The translations under genes and the position numbers were made by a program. Shown in pieces: positions 1-6,001 of a stretch of 6,708 nt of DNA. This DNA comes from Gammaproteobacteria bacterium (GTDB lineage Bacteria > Pseudomonadota > Gammaproteobacteria > Pseudomonadales > Halieaceae), in the NCBI GenBank assembly GCA_029859085.1, contig JAOUDU010000149.1, positions 1-6,708 of the forward strand. Direction: 5' to 3'. Position 1 is the stretch's first letter, and each line of letters begins with the position of its first letter. The notes beneath the pieces are model-generated. The model was not told where the DNA came from. It did not search any database and saw only the letters and a program-made list of their open reading frames with translations.

Positions 1-1
1 G

Positions 2-847
2 CAATTGGGCCGGGAGCTGTGCTGCACGGCGGACCCGCTGCTGGACTGCGTGGCGCTGGCGCGGCAGGAGCTCGATATTGGCGATCCCGCGGCTGTTGCA
101 CGCTGCCTGTCCGCGCAGGCGCCCGCCGCGATCATCAACGCCGCGGCCTACACGGCAGTGGATGCCGCCGAGAGCAATGCCGCGGCTGCCCACCGCGCCA
201 ATGCCGAAGGCCCCGCCAACCTGGCCCGGGCCTGCAGTGACATGGGCATCCGCCTGGTGCATGTCTCCACTGATTTCGTGTTCGATGGCAAGTCCTCGCG
301 ACCCTACGATCCCGGTGCGCCCACTGGCCCGTTGGGGGAATACGGTCGCAGCAAACTGGCGGGCGAGCGGGCGGTTCTGGAGTTATGCCCGCAGGCAATG
401 GTGATGCGCAGCGGTTGGGTATACTCGCGCTTCGGCAGCAACTTCGTAAAAACCATGCTGCGCCTGATGGCCGAACGGGACGAGTTGGGCGTGGTGGCGG
501 ACCAGGTCGGCACGCCCACCTGGGCCAGGGGCTTGGCTGGGGCACTGTGGGCAGCGGCGTCGCGCCCCGGCTTGAGCGGTGTCTACCACTGGAGTGACGA
601 GGGAGCGTGCAGCTGGTACGACTTCGCGGTGGCAATCTGCGAGGAAGCCGTTGCCCTGGGCCTGCTGGCCAGGCCGGTGAAGATCAGGCCCATTGCCAGC
701 AGTGAGTACCCGACCGCGGCGCAGCGACCCGCGTACAGCGTTTTGGACAAAACCGCCAGCTGGCGGGACCTGGCCCTGCCGGCAGTGCCCTGGCGAACGC
801 AGCTGCGCAGTATGCTGGTGGATCTGAAGGAGACGAAGGATGAGTAA
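2..847 (+). CDS. rfbD: dTDP-4-dehydrorhamnose reductase, 5'-truncated
   Basis: Last step of dTDP-L-rhamnose synthesis: NAD(P)H-dependent reduction of dTDP-4-keto-L-rhamnose in the cytosol. The window edge cuts off the start. The frame is open from base 2 and its first residues, QLGREL, are the end of the family's N-terminal Rossmann signature (GxxGQLGREL), so about 10-15 residues are missing. A TTG at position 5 is internal, not a start. Numbering from Q1, visible signatures are INAAAYTAVDAAE (about 45-57), STDFVFDG (89-96, with Phe where Tyr is usual), the catalytic YGRSK (Tyr114, Lys118), ADQVGTPT (about 166-173) and RPAYSVLDK near the C-terminus. The 281 visible residues reach the normal C-terminus. 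The TAA stop overlaps the rfbB start by 8 bp, so the two genes are co-translated. The family call is near certain; any upstream partner or promoter lies outside the window. Confidence 0.95.
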   Translation, partial: QLGRELCCTADPLLDCVALARQELDIGDPAAVARCLSAQAPAAIINAAAYTAVDAAESNAAAAHRANAEGPANLARACSDMGIRLVHVSTDFVFDGKSSRPYDPGAPTGPLGEYGRSKLAGERAVLELCPQAMVMRSGWVYSRFGSNFVKTMLRLMAERDELGVVADQVGTPTWARGLAGALWAAASRPGLSGVYHWSDEGACSWYDFAVAICEEAVALGLLARPVKIRPIASSEYPTAAQRPAYSVLDKTASWRDLALPAVPWRTQLRSMLVDLKETKDE

Positions 848-1907
848 ATCCCTGTTGGTAACAGGAGCCGCCGGATTTATCGGCGCCAATTTCGTGCACT
901 ACTGGGCGCGCCAGCACCCCGCCGATCGGCTGGTTGCTTACGATGCCCTCACCTATGCGGGCAATCTCGCCAACCTCGACGGTTTGCGGGGCCAGCCCAA
1001 TTTTACGTTCGTCCACGCGGACATCTGCGATTACGACCGGGTGCTGCAAACGATGCGCGAACACGCGGTGGACACGGTGGTGCATTTCGCCGCCGAGAGC
1101 CATGTCGATCGCTCGATCAGCGGCCCGGACGCGTTTATCGAAACCAACGTGGTGGGCACCCACAGCCTGTTGAAGGCGGCCCGGGAAGCCTGGCTGGGGG
1201 GCGCCGACGCGGTACCCCACCGCTTCCACCATGTCTCCACGGATGAAGTCTACGGCTCCCTCGCCGCCACCGCCCCCGCCTTTACCGAGGAGCACAAGTA
1301 CGAGCCCAACTCACCCTATTCGGCAAGCAAGGCGGCGTCTGATCACCTGGTGCGCGCCTACCACCACACCTACGGCCTGCAGGTGACGACCAGCAACTGT
1401 TCCAACAACTACGGCCCGTTTCACTTCCCGGAGAAACTGATACCCCTGTGCATCACCAATATCCTGCGGGGCTTGCCCCTGCCGGTGTACGGTGACGGCA
1501 GCAATATTCGCGACTGGCTCTACGTGGAAGACCACTGCCGCGGTATCGAGCTGGTTCTGCAGGGCGGCGCGGTGGGGGAGACTTACAATATCGGTGGCAA
1601 CAACGAGTGGCGCAACCTCGCCATCGTCGAGCTTCTGTGCGATTCGCTGGATGCGCGGTTTGCCAAAGATGCGGAGTTGGCACGGCGTTTTCCCTCTGCG
1701 CCCGGTGCTTCCGGCGCCAGTGCGCGCGAACTGGTCACATTCGTTGAAGACCGCGCCGGCCACGACTGGCGCTACGCCATAGATGCCCGTCGCATTACCG
1801 ATGAGCTGGGCTACCTGCCGCAGGAAAGTTTCGAGACCGGCCTGGAACGGACGCTGGACTGGTTCCTGGCGAATGAGGACTGGTGGCGGCCGTTACTTAT
1901 GAAGTAA
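840..1907 (+). CDS. rfbB: dTDP-glucose 4,6-dehydratase
   Basis: Converts dTDP-glucose to dTDP-4-keto-6-deoxyglucose, the second step towards dTDP-L-rhamnose; an NAD-dependent extended SDR enzyme of the cytosol. The 355-residue length is normal. Visible motifs: TGAAGFIG at 8-15 (GxxGxxG for NAD), YDALTYAGN (34-42), HFAAESHVDRS (82-92), STDEVYG at 133-139 carrying the dehydratase Asp135-Glu136 pair, YSASK with Tyr160 and Lys164, NCSNNYGP (186-193) and RDWLYVEDH (224-232). The ATG at 840 is set by AAGGAG at 827-832, 7 nt upstream, inside rfbD. The region around 274-297 is the longer variant seen in some proteobacterial homologues, and the usual DRPGHDRRYAID reads DRAGHDWRYAID (304-315), a mild substitution. 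No convincing GC-hairpin plus T-tract terminator follows the stop; transcription runs into the inverted-repeat element. Confidence 0.97.
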   Translation: MSKSLLVTGAAGFIGANFVHYWARQHPADRLVAYDALTYAGNLANLDGLRGQPNFTFVHADICDYDRVLQTMREHAVDTVVHFAAESHVDRSISGPDAFIETNVVGTHSLLKAAREAWLGGADAVPHRFHHVSTDEVYGSLAATAPAFTEEHKYEPNSPYSASKAASDHLVRAYHHTYGLQVTTSNCSNNYGPFHFPEKLIPLCITNILRGLPLPVYGDGSNIRDWLYVEDHCRGIELVLQGGAVGETYNIGGNNEWRNLAIVELLCDSLDARFAKDAELARRFPSAPGASGASARELVTFVEDRAGHDWRYAIDARRITDELGYLPQESFETGLERTLDWFLANEDWWRPLLMK

Positions 1908-1956
1908 TCTCAAAGTTCAGCGGACACGTCTCTTAGCCTTAGCTCTGTGCGTTATC

Positions 1957-2239
1957 CACCCGAGCCGCGGTTGTGGGAAGTCTCCTGCCAGGACACGCTA
2001 CAAGCACATCCATGTGCGCTCGGCTTCGGCCACACCCGATAAAGCGGGGTGGGCTCTCCATGGCCTCAGACGGTCCTGGCAGGAGACTTCCCACATCCAC
2101 GACTCTCTCTTGGTGCAACTTATTCGTTCAGCCGTTTCCCTCATTAGAGGTTTGGTGGCGAGACGTGGATGCAGCCGAGCCTACATGGACGTACTTGCGG
2201 CGTGTCCAGAGGGGCACACCCTGTAGCCGCGCTCGGGTG
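1957..2239. repeat. Imperfect inverted-repeat (MITE/REP-like) intergenic element
   Basis: This element fills most of the 385-bp gap between the converging rfbB and rfbC. Its ends are inverted copies: CACCCGAG at 1957-1964 and CTCGGGTG at 2232-2239, each followed inward by CGCGG. Further in, 1991-2033 matches the reverse complement of 2167-2209 at 34 of 43 positions by my hand alignment, sharing blocks such as GGACACGC, TCCATGT and GCTCGGCT. Between these blocks each arm has about 20 bp that do not match. Inside the arms, GCACAT-CC-ATGTGC (2004-2017) is a small hairpin. A second inverted pair, CATCCACG (2094-2101) and CGTGGATG (2164-2171), encloses the central 62 bp. No target-site duplication and no transposase are visible, so it would be a non-autonomous or palindromic repeat. 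It may act as a bidirectional terminator or mRNA 3'-end protector. The remaining gap, 1908-1956 and 2240-2292, shows nothing else clear. Confidence 0.75.
1972..2095. repeat. 23-bp perfect inverted repeat with 77-bp loop, nested in the larger element
   Basis: Positions 1972-1994 and 2073-2095 are exact reverse complements over 23 bp, separated by 78 bases. The pair includes TCCTGCCAGGA, itself an interrupted palindrome. The loop holds the 2004-2017 hairpin and a short stem CACCC (2033-2037) with GGGTG (2047-2051). Transcribed from either side it would fold into a long branched hairpin. The perfect match contrasts with the diverged outer arms of the surrounding element. No protein is encoded here; the short open frames that cross it follow the repeat, not a gene. 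Confidence 0.85.
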
Positions 2240-2292
2240 AACAATAACTAAACCGGGGCAGGTTCAGTCTGAATCTTGGCGAATGTACCGGT

Positions 2293-2841
2293 CTAGTCAA
2301 ACAGCGGCACATCACCCCAGGCCAGCCCAGCGCGATCCTTGGCGGACAACTGCGGTAATTCGCCCTCGGGTATGGGCCAGTCGATGCCGACGGTGGGATC
2401 GTCCCACGCCAGGCTGATTTCGCTGGCGGGGTGGTAGATGTCGGTGCATTTGTACTGGAAGTCGGCGAATTCAGAGGTGACGTAGAAGCCGTGGGCGAAG
2501 CCCGGCGGGACCCACAGCATATGGTGGTTGTCGGCGCTGAGGTATTCCCCGTACCACTGCCCCAGGGTCGGAGAGGAACGGCGCAGGTCCACCACCACAT
2601 CGAACACCTCGCCCGATGTCACCCGCACCAGTTTGCCCTGGGTGTGCCGGGTCTGGAAATGCATGCCGCGCAGGATACCCCGGGCAGAGCGGCTGTGATT
2701 GTCCTGCACGAAGCTCAAATCGAAGCCGGCGGCGCGGAAAGTCTCCGCATTCCAGCTCTCCAGGAAGAAACCGCGCTGGTCGCCGAACACGCTGGGCTTG
2801 AGCAGGAAGACGTCCTTGAGTGGTGTCGCCTCAAACTTCAT
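2293..2841 (-). CDS. rfbC: dTDP-4-dehydrorhamnose 3,5-epimerase
   Basis: Epimerises C3 and C5 of dTDP-4-keto-6-deoxyglucose, the third step to dTDP-L-rhamnose; a cytosolic cupin (jelly-roll) enzyme, normally a dimer. The 182-residue length fits the family. Visible signatures: [12 protein letters not shown] (20-31), [20 protein letters not shown] (44-63) with His61 as the likely catalytic base, [21 protein letters not shown] (70-90), [12 protein letters not shown] (110-121), [11 protein letters not shown] (128-138) with Tyr130, and LSAKDRAGL (165-173) with Asp169 as the likely dyad partner. I chose the ATG complementary to 2839-2841 because MKFEATPL is a natural N-terminus; the frame is open further upstream but that part is rfbA read out of frame. 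It overlaps the 3' end of rfbA by 11 bp, so translation is probably coupled. It ends with TAG, converging on rfbB across the repeat element. Confidence 0.96.
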   Translation of the reverse strand: MKFEATPLKDVFLLKPSVFGDQRGFFLESWNAETFRAAGFDLSFVQDNHSRSARGILRGMHFQTRHTQGKLVRVTSGEVFDVVVDLRRSSPTLGQWYGEYLSADNHHMLWVPPGFAHGFYVTSEFADFQYKCTDIYHPASEISLAWDDPTVGIDWPIPEGELPQLSAKDRAGLAWGDVPLFD

Positions 2842-3736
2842 CGAACACCACGCCGTCATCGTTGAGCAGCTTTTGCAGGTAGAGGCCGTAGCCGCTTTTC
2901 TCCAGGGGCGCGGCGAGGGCCAGCAACTGCTCGGCGGTGATATAGCCCATGCGGTAGGCCACTTCCTCGGGACACGCAATTTTCAGGCCCTGGCGCTCCT
3001 CCACCACCCGGATGAAATTGGCCGCGTCCAGCAGGGAGTTGTGGGTGCCCGTGTCCAGCCAGGCGGTGCCGCGGCTCATCACCTCGACCCGCAGGTCCCC
3101 GCGCGCCAGGTAGGCCTTGTTGATGTCGGTGATTTCGAGTTCGCCCCGGGGGGAAGGGCGGATGTTGCGGGCGATATCCACCACGTCGTTGTCGTAGAAA
3201 TAAAGTCCGGTAACCGCGTAGTGGGAGCGCGGTTTGGCCGGTTTTTCCTCGATGTCCTGCGCCACGCCCGCGGCGTTGAAACTCACCACACCGTAGCGCT
3301 CGGGGTCCTGCACATAGTAGGCGAACACGGAGGCCCCGTGGTCGCAGCTGGCCGCATTCCGGAGTTTTTTGGTAAACCCGCCGCCGTAGAAAATGTTATC
3401 ACCCAGCACCAGGCTGGCGGGGGACTTGCCGATAAAATCCGCCCCGAGGATGAAGGCCTGGGCCAGTCCGTCGGGGCTGGGCTGCACCGTGTAGGCGATA
3501 TTGACGCCCCACTGGCCGCCGTCACCCAGCAGGTCGCTGAAAGCAGCCTGGTCCCGCGGGGTGGTGATCACCAGGATATCCCGGATTCCGGCCAGCATGA
3601 GGGTGGCCAGGGGATAATAGATCATCGGTTTGTCGTAGATCGGCATCAGCTGTTTGCTGACGGTGCTGGTCAGTGGATGGAGGCGGGTTCCCGACCCGCC
3701 GGCCAGGATGATGCCTTTGTAAGATGTGGCGGGCAT
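2831..3736 (-). CDS. rfbA: Glucose-1-phosphate thymidylyltransferase
   Basis: Commits glucose-1-phosphate and dTTP to dTDP-glucose, the first step of dTDP-L-rhamnose synthesis; a Mg-dependent cytosolic nucleotidyltransferase. With the ATG at 3736 it has 301 residues, near the family norm. Visible motifs: [13 protein letters not shown] (11-23, nucleotide-binding loop), [16 protein letters not shown] (28-43), LGDNIFYG (111-118, metal/substrate GDN), [10 protein letters not shown] (162-171), VTGLYFYD (175-182), GELEITDIN (198-206) and WLDTGTH (226-232). The frame also allows a TTG start at 3745, but the AAGGA at 3746-3750 would then sit directly on the start codon. It lies 9 nt from the ATG at 3736, so the ATG is preferred. 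The gene is first of a two-gene - strand unit with rfbC, behind a TATAAT box, and diverges from the GT4 gene. The enzyme is classically feedback-inhibited by dTDP-rhamnose (family knowledge). Confidence 0.97.
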   Translation of the reverse strand: MPATSYKGIILAGGSGTRLHPLTSTVSKQLMPIYDKPMIYYPLATLMLAGIRDILVITTPRDQAAFSDLLGDGGQWGVNIAYTVQPSPDGLAQAFILGADFIGKSPASLVLGDNIFYGGGFTKKLRNAASCDHGASVFAYYVQDPERYGVVSFNAAGVAQDIEEKPAKPRSHYAVTGLYFYDNDVVDIARNIRPSPRGELEITDINKAYLARGDLRVEVMSRGTAWLDTGTHNSLLDAANFIRVVEERQGLKIACPEEVAYRMGYITAEQLLALAAPLEKSGYGLYLQKLLNDDGVVFDEV

Positions 3737-3745
3737 GGGATGCAA

Positions 3746-3750
3746 TCCTT
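3746..3750 (-). promoter_or_regulatory. Ribosome binding site of rfbA (decides the start)
   Basis: AAGGA on the - strand lies 9 nt before the ATG at 3736 and directly abuts the alternative TTG at 3745. This spacing argues for the ATG. Confidence 0.7.
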
Positions 3751-3762
3751 TGAGTTGGCGGC

Positions 3763-3768
3763 ATTATA
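3763..3768 (-). promoter_or_regulatory. -10 box of the rfbA-rfbC promoter
   Basis: The - strand reads a perfect TATAAT here, 26 bases before the rfbA ATG, predicting a leader of roughly 20 nt that still contains the AAGGA site. No good -35 hexamer is found at 16-18 bp; the nearest weak match, TTCGCT (3788-3793), is 19 bp away with 3 of 6 consensus bases. The promoter may therefore be weak or need an activator. Confidence 0.5.
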
Positions 3769-3825
3769 GCGGCAAAACAGCGGGTATAGCGAACAGGCTG
3801 ACTGTGCATACCGGACTTGTGCAAC

Positions 3826-3840
3826 TCGCATGCGATCGCA
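3826..3840. promoter_or_regulatory. Two overlapping 10-bp palindromes in the divergent intergenic region
   Basis: TCGCATGCGA (3826-3835) and TGCGATCGCA (3831-3840) are both perfect palindromes sharing five bases, giving TCGCA-TGCGA-TCGCA. They lie between the rfbA and GT4 genes, about 58 bp upstream of the rfbA -10 box and 31 bp upstream of the possible + strand -10. The position suits a regulator binding site for either gene, but palindromes of this size also occur by chance and no regulator is identified. Confidence 0.3.
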
Positions 3841-3870
3841 AATGGGGTGGATTTCTAGCCCCGGGCTGAT

Positions 3871-3876
3871 TAAAAT
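3871..3876 (+). promoter_or_regulatory. Possible -10 box for the GT4 gene
   Basis: TAAAAT in a locally AT-rich stretch (3868-3879) is the best -10-like hexamer before the GT4 gene. The sequence 17 bp upstream (TGGATT, 3848-3853) is not a convincing -35. Downstream, GGCAT (3889-3893) and ATGCC (3899-3903) could form a 5-bp stem in the leader. A start here gives a leader of about 120 nt. Confidence 0.25.
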
Positions 3877-4005
3877 ATGAGCTCTTTCGGCATGCGGAAT
3901 GCCATTTGTGCATGACGCCACGTCGCCTGCCTGCCAGCGCCCGGTCCGTGTATTCATTCCCGGCAAATTACCAGAGGGGAAGCCGTTATCAGGCACCTGG
4001 ATGTA

Positions 4006-5298
4006 TTGCAGCTCGACCCCCAGCCGGCGCCTTCGGTCGCCGCGGCTGGGGTCGCGCCTGCGCCGCTGAAACCCCTGCGCATTGCGCTGCTGGGTTACCG
4101 CAGCCAGCCTTTCGCGGGCGGCCAGGGGGTATACCTGAACTACCTGAGCAAGGCGCTGGTCGACGCGGGACACCGGGTCGATGTGATCTCCGGCCCGCCC
4201 TACCCGCAGCTCGACCCGCGGGTGCGACTGATCCAGTTGCCCAGCCTCGACCTGTTTGAGAACGGGCTGATGTCGCTGCGACCGCGCCATCTCAAATCCC
4301 TTACCGATATCATCGAGTGGTGCAGCAAGCTTACCGGCGGCTTTGCCGAGCCCTACACCTTCGGCCGCCGGGCGGTGCGCTACCTGGGCCGGCACGGCCA
4401 CGAATACGACCTCATTCACGATAACCAGAGCCTGAGTTACGGCATGCTCGGGATCCAGGCCATGGGCCTGCCCCTTGTAACCACGGTGCACCACCCCATC
4501 ACCAGTGATCTGCGCATCGCGCTGAAGGCGGCGCGCAACTGGTATGAGCGCCTGCTGATCCGGCGCTGGCACTCCTTCCTGGGCATGCAGAAAAAGGTGA
4601 TCAAGCAGCTCCACCACGTGGTCACCGTGTCCGATTGCTCACGCCAGGATATCGCCCGCGATTTCGGCCTGCAGCCGGCGGGCATCGGCCTGGTGCACAA
4701 CGGCATCGATACGGCCGTGTTCCGGCCGCTGCCCGAAATCCGGCGCAACCCGCTGCGGCTTATGGCCACCTGCTCCGCCGACGCCCCCCTCAAGGGCCTG
4801 CGCTACCTGTTGCGGGCCTACGCGCTGCTGCTGCCGCAGCACCCCGGCCTGGAGCTGCTGGTGGTGAGCAAGCCGCGCGCCGGCGGCAAGACGGAAAAAC
4901 TTGTACGCCACCTGGGCATCGCCGAAAAGGTGCGCTTCGTCAACGGCATCACCACCGAACAGATGGTGCAGTACTATGCCGAGGCGGCGATCGCTGTGGT
5001 GCCGTCGGTCTACGAGGGCTTTGGCCTGCCGGCGGGCGAGGCCATGGCCTGCGGCGTGCCGGTAGTCTCCACCGACGGCGGCGCCCTGCCGGAAGTTGTC
5101 GGCGATGCCGGCGCCCTCGTGCCCGCGAGGGATGTCGATGCCCTGGCCGCCGCCATCGACGCGCTGCTGCGGGACCCGCCGCGCCGCGAGGAGCTGGGGG
5201 CAAAGGGCCGGCAGCGTATCCTCGAGCAGTTCTGCTGGGATGTGTGTGCGGCCCAGATGGTGGACTACTACAGGCAGGTGCTGCGTGCAGACCGTTGA
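4006..5298 (+). CDS. GT4-family (GT-B fold) glycosyltransferase
   Basis: A retaining glycosyltransferase of the GT4/WcaA-RfaB style that moves a sugar from a nucleotide-sugar donor to an unknown acceptor, probably at the cytosolic face. With the TTG at 4006 it has 430 residues. Visible: a Pro/Ala-rich N-terminal stretch (about 6-22), the first Rossmann strand LRIALLGY (24-31), the glycine loop GGQG (38-41), VTVSDCSRQDIARDFG (206-221), VHNGID (230-235) and the donor-site E-x7-E motif in YEGFGLPAGEAMACGVPVV (336-354, Glu337 and Glu345), followed by GGALPEVVG (358-366). No signal peptide or membrane segment is seen. The start is uncertain: no ATG or GTG lies in frame after the upstream stop at 3913, and TTG has no good Shine-Dalgarno. 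Its 3' end overlaps the methyltransferase by 14 bp. Donor could be dTDP-rhamnose from the neighbouring genes, but this is inference. Confidence 0.9.
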   Translation: MQLDPQPAPSVAAAGVAPAPLKPLRIALLGYRSQPFAGGQGVYLNYLSKALVDAGHRVDVISGPPYPQLDPRVRLIQLPSLDLFENGLMSLRPRHLKSLTDIIEWCSKLTGGFAEPYTFGRRAVRYLGRHGHEYDLIHDNQSLSYGMLGIQAMGLPLVTTVHHPITSDLRIALKAARNWYERLLIRRWHSFLGMQKKVIKQLHHVVTVSDCSRQDIARDFGLQPAGIGLVHNGIDTAVFRPLPEIRRNPLRLMATCSADAPLKGLRYLLRAYALLLPQHPGLELLVVSKPRAGGKTEKLVRHLGIAEKVRFVNGITTEQMVQYYAEAAIAVVPSVYEGFGLPAGEAMACGVPVVSTDGGALPEVVGDAGALVPARDVDALAAAIDALLRDPPRREELGAKGRQRILEQFCWDVCAAQMVDYYRQVLRADR

Positions 5299-6001
5299 GT
5301 TTGAACATTTCCCGCTGCAAAGCGGTGACCGGGTACTGGACCTGGGCTGCGGTGAGGGCCGCCATGTGATCTCGGCCTACGTGGCGGCAGACGTGCACTC
5401 GGTCGGCGTGGACCTGTCACTGGAAGATCTCAGGACCACCCGGGAAAAATTCAGCGAATTCGACGAGCCGGGGAACCCGGCAAAGTCCTTCAGCCTGTCC
5501 TCGGCCAGCGCCCTGGCCCTGCCCTTCGCCGACGATAGCTTCGACAAGGTCATCTGCAGCGAGGTGCTGGAGCATATCCCGGACTACCGGGCGGCGCTGC
5601 GCGAGATCGAGCGGGTACTCAAGCCCGGCGGGTTGTTTTGTGCCAGCGTGCCCCGGCGCTGGCCGGAAAAAATCTGCTGGGTGCTCAGCGAGGGCTACCA
5701 CCGCACACCCGGTGGTCATTTGCGTATATTCCGCTCTGGCGAACTCCGGGGCGAGATAGAGGGCCTGGGCTTCGATCATTATCACCGGCACTGGGCCCAC
5801 GCGCTGCACGTGCCGTTCTGGTGGCTGAAGTGCCTGTTCTGGAAGAACCGCGACAATAACTGGCTGGTGCGGCAGTACCACCGCCTGCTGGTGTGGGACA
5901 TCATGGAGCGGCCCGCACTCACCCGCGCCTTGGAGAAAGCCATGAACCCCCTCATGGGCAAGAGTGTCGTCATGTATTTTCGCAAGGAAGCCCCGCTGTG
6001 A
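5285..6001 (+). CDS. Class I SAM-dependent methyltransferase (Methyltransf_11 type)
   Basis: Transfers a methyl group from S-adenosylmethionine to an unidentified substrate, probably a sugar hydroxyl or glycolipid given its neighbours. With a GTG start at 5285 it has 238 residues. Visible: motif I VLDLGCGEGRH (17-27), the acidic end of strand 2 in VGVDLS (40-45, Asp43), ALPFADDSFDKVICSEVLEH (78-97, motif II region) and LKPGG (112-116). The C-terminal third is aromatic-rich, notably HALHVPFWWLKCLFWKN (172-188), which could contact a membrane or lipid substrate. The frame stays open upstream to 5096, but that part is low-complexity out-of-frame translation of the GT4 gene, so the GTG just before the core is preferred; CAGGCAGG lies just upstream. 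It overlaps the GT4 gene by 14 bp and shares GTGA with the next gene, so the three are probably translationally coupled. Confidence 0.88.
   Translation: MQTVEFEHFPLQSGDRVLDLGCGEGRHVISAYVAADVHSVGVDLSLEDLRTTREKFSEFDEPGNPAKSFSLSSASALALPFADDSFDKVICSEVLEHIPDYRAALREIERVLKPGGLFCASVPRRWPEKICWVLSEGYHRTPGGHLRIFRSGELRGEIEGLGFDHYHRHWAHALHVPFWWLKCLFWKNRDNNWLVRQYHRLLVWDIMERPALTRALEKAMNPLMGKSVVMYFRKEAPL
5984..5988 (+). promoter_or_regulatory. Ribosome binding site of the toroid-like gene
   Basis: AAGGA lies 9 nt before the GTG at 5998, inside the end of the methyltransferase gene. It supports starting the last gene at the GTG that overlaps the TGA stop as GTGA. Confidence 0.6.

Noticed and set aside
1973..2251. 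92-residue open frame within the rfbB-rfbC junction
   Set aside because: It lies almost wholly inside the inverted-repeat element, so its sequence is dictated by the repeat; no ribosome binding site or family motif is seen.
2263..2273. TTCAG-T-CTGAA palindrome downstream of rfbC as a terminator
   Set aside because: The loop would be one base, the stem is not GC-rich and no T tract follows, so it does not look like an intrinsic terminator.
1908..2292. tRNA, small RNA or CRISPR array in the junction
   Set aside because: No cloverleaf with a CCA-type end and no regularly spaced direct repeats were seen; the symmetry is inverted and explained by the repeat element.
2842..2979. 46-residue N-terminal extension of rfbC
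   Set aside because: The extra part is rfbA read in another frame; MKFEATPL at 2841 is the expected start and overlaps the rfbA stop by 11 bp.
3737..3745. TTG start for rfbA giving three extra residues
   Set aside because: The AAGGA site would abut the start codon with no spacing; the ATG at 3736 has a 9-nt spacing.
2699..3769. 356-residue open frame on the + strand across rfbA and rfbC
   Set aside because: It is antisense to two clearly recognised genes, has no recognisable motif, and long antisense frames are common in high-GC DNA.
3670..4617. 315-residue open frame on the - strand covering the divergent intergenic region and the 5' half of the GT4 gene
   Set aside because: It is antisense to the GT4 gene, crosses the rfbA promoter, and its composition looks like out-of-frame translation.
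5096..5284. 63-residue N-terminal extension of the methyltransferase
   Set aside because: Low-complexity Ser/Pro/Arg-rich sequence that is the GT4 gene in another frame; the SAM domain needs only the part from the GTG at 5285.
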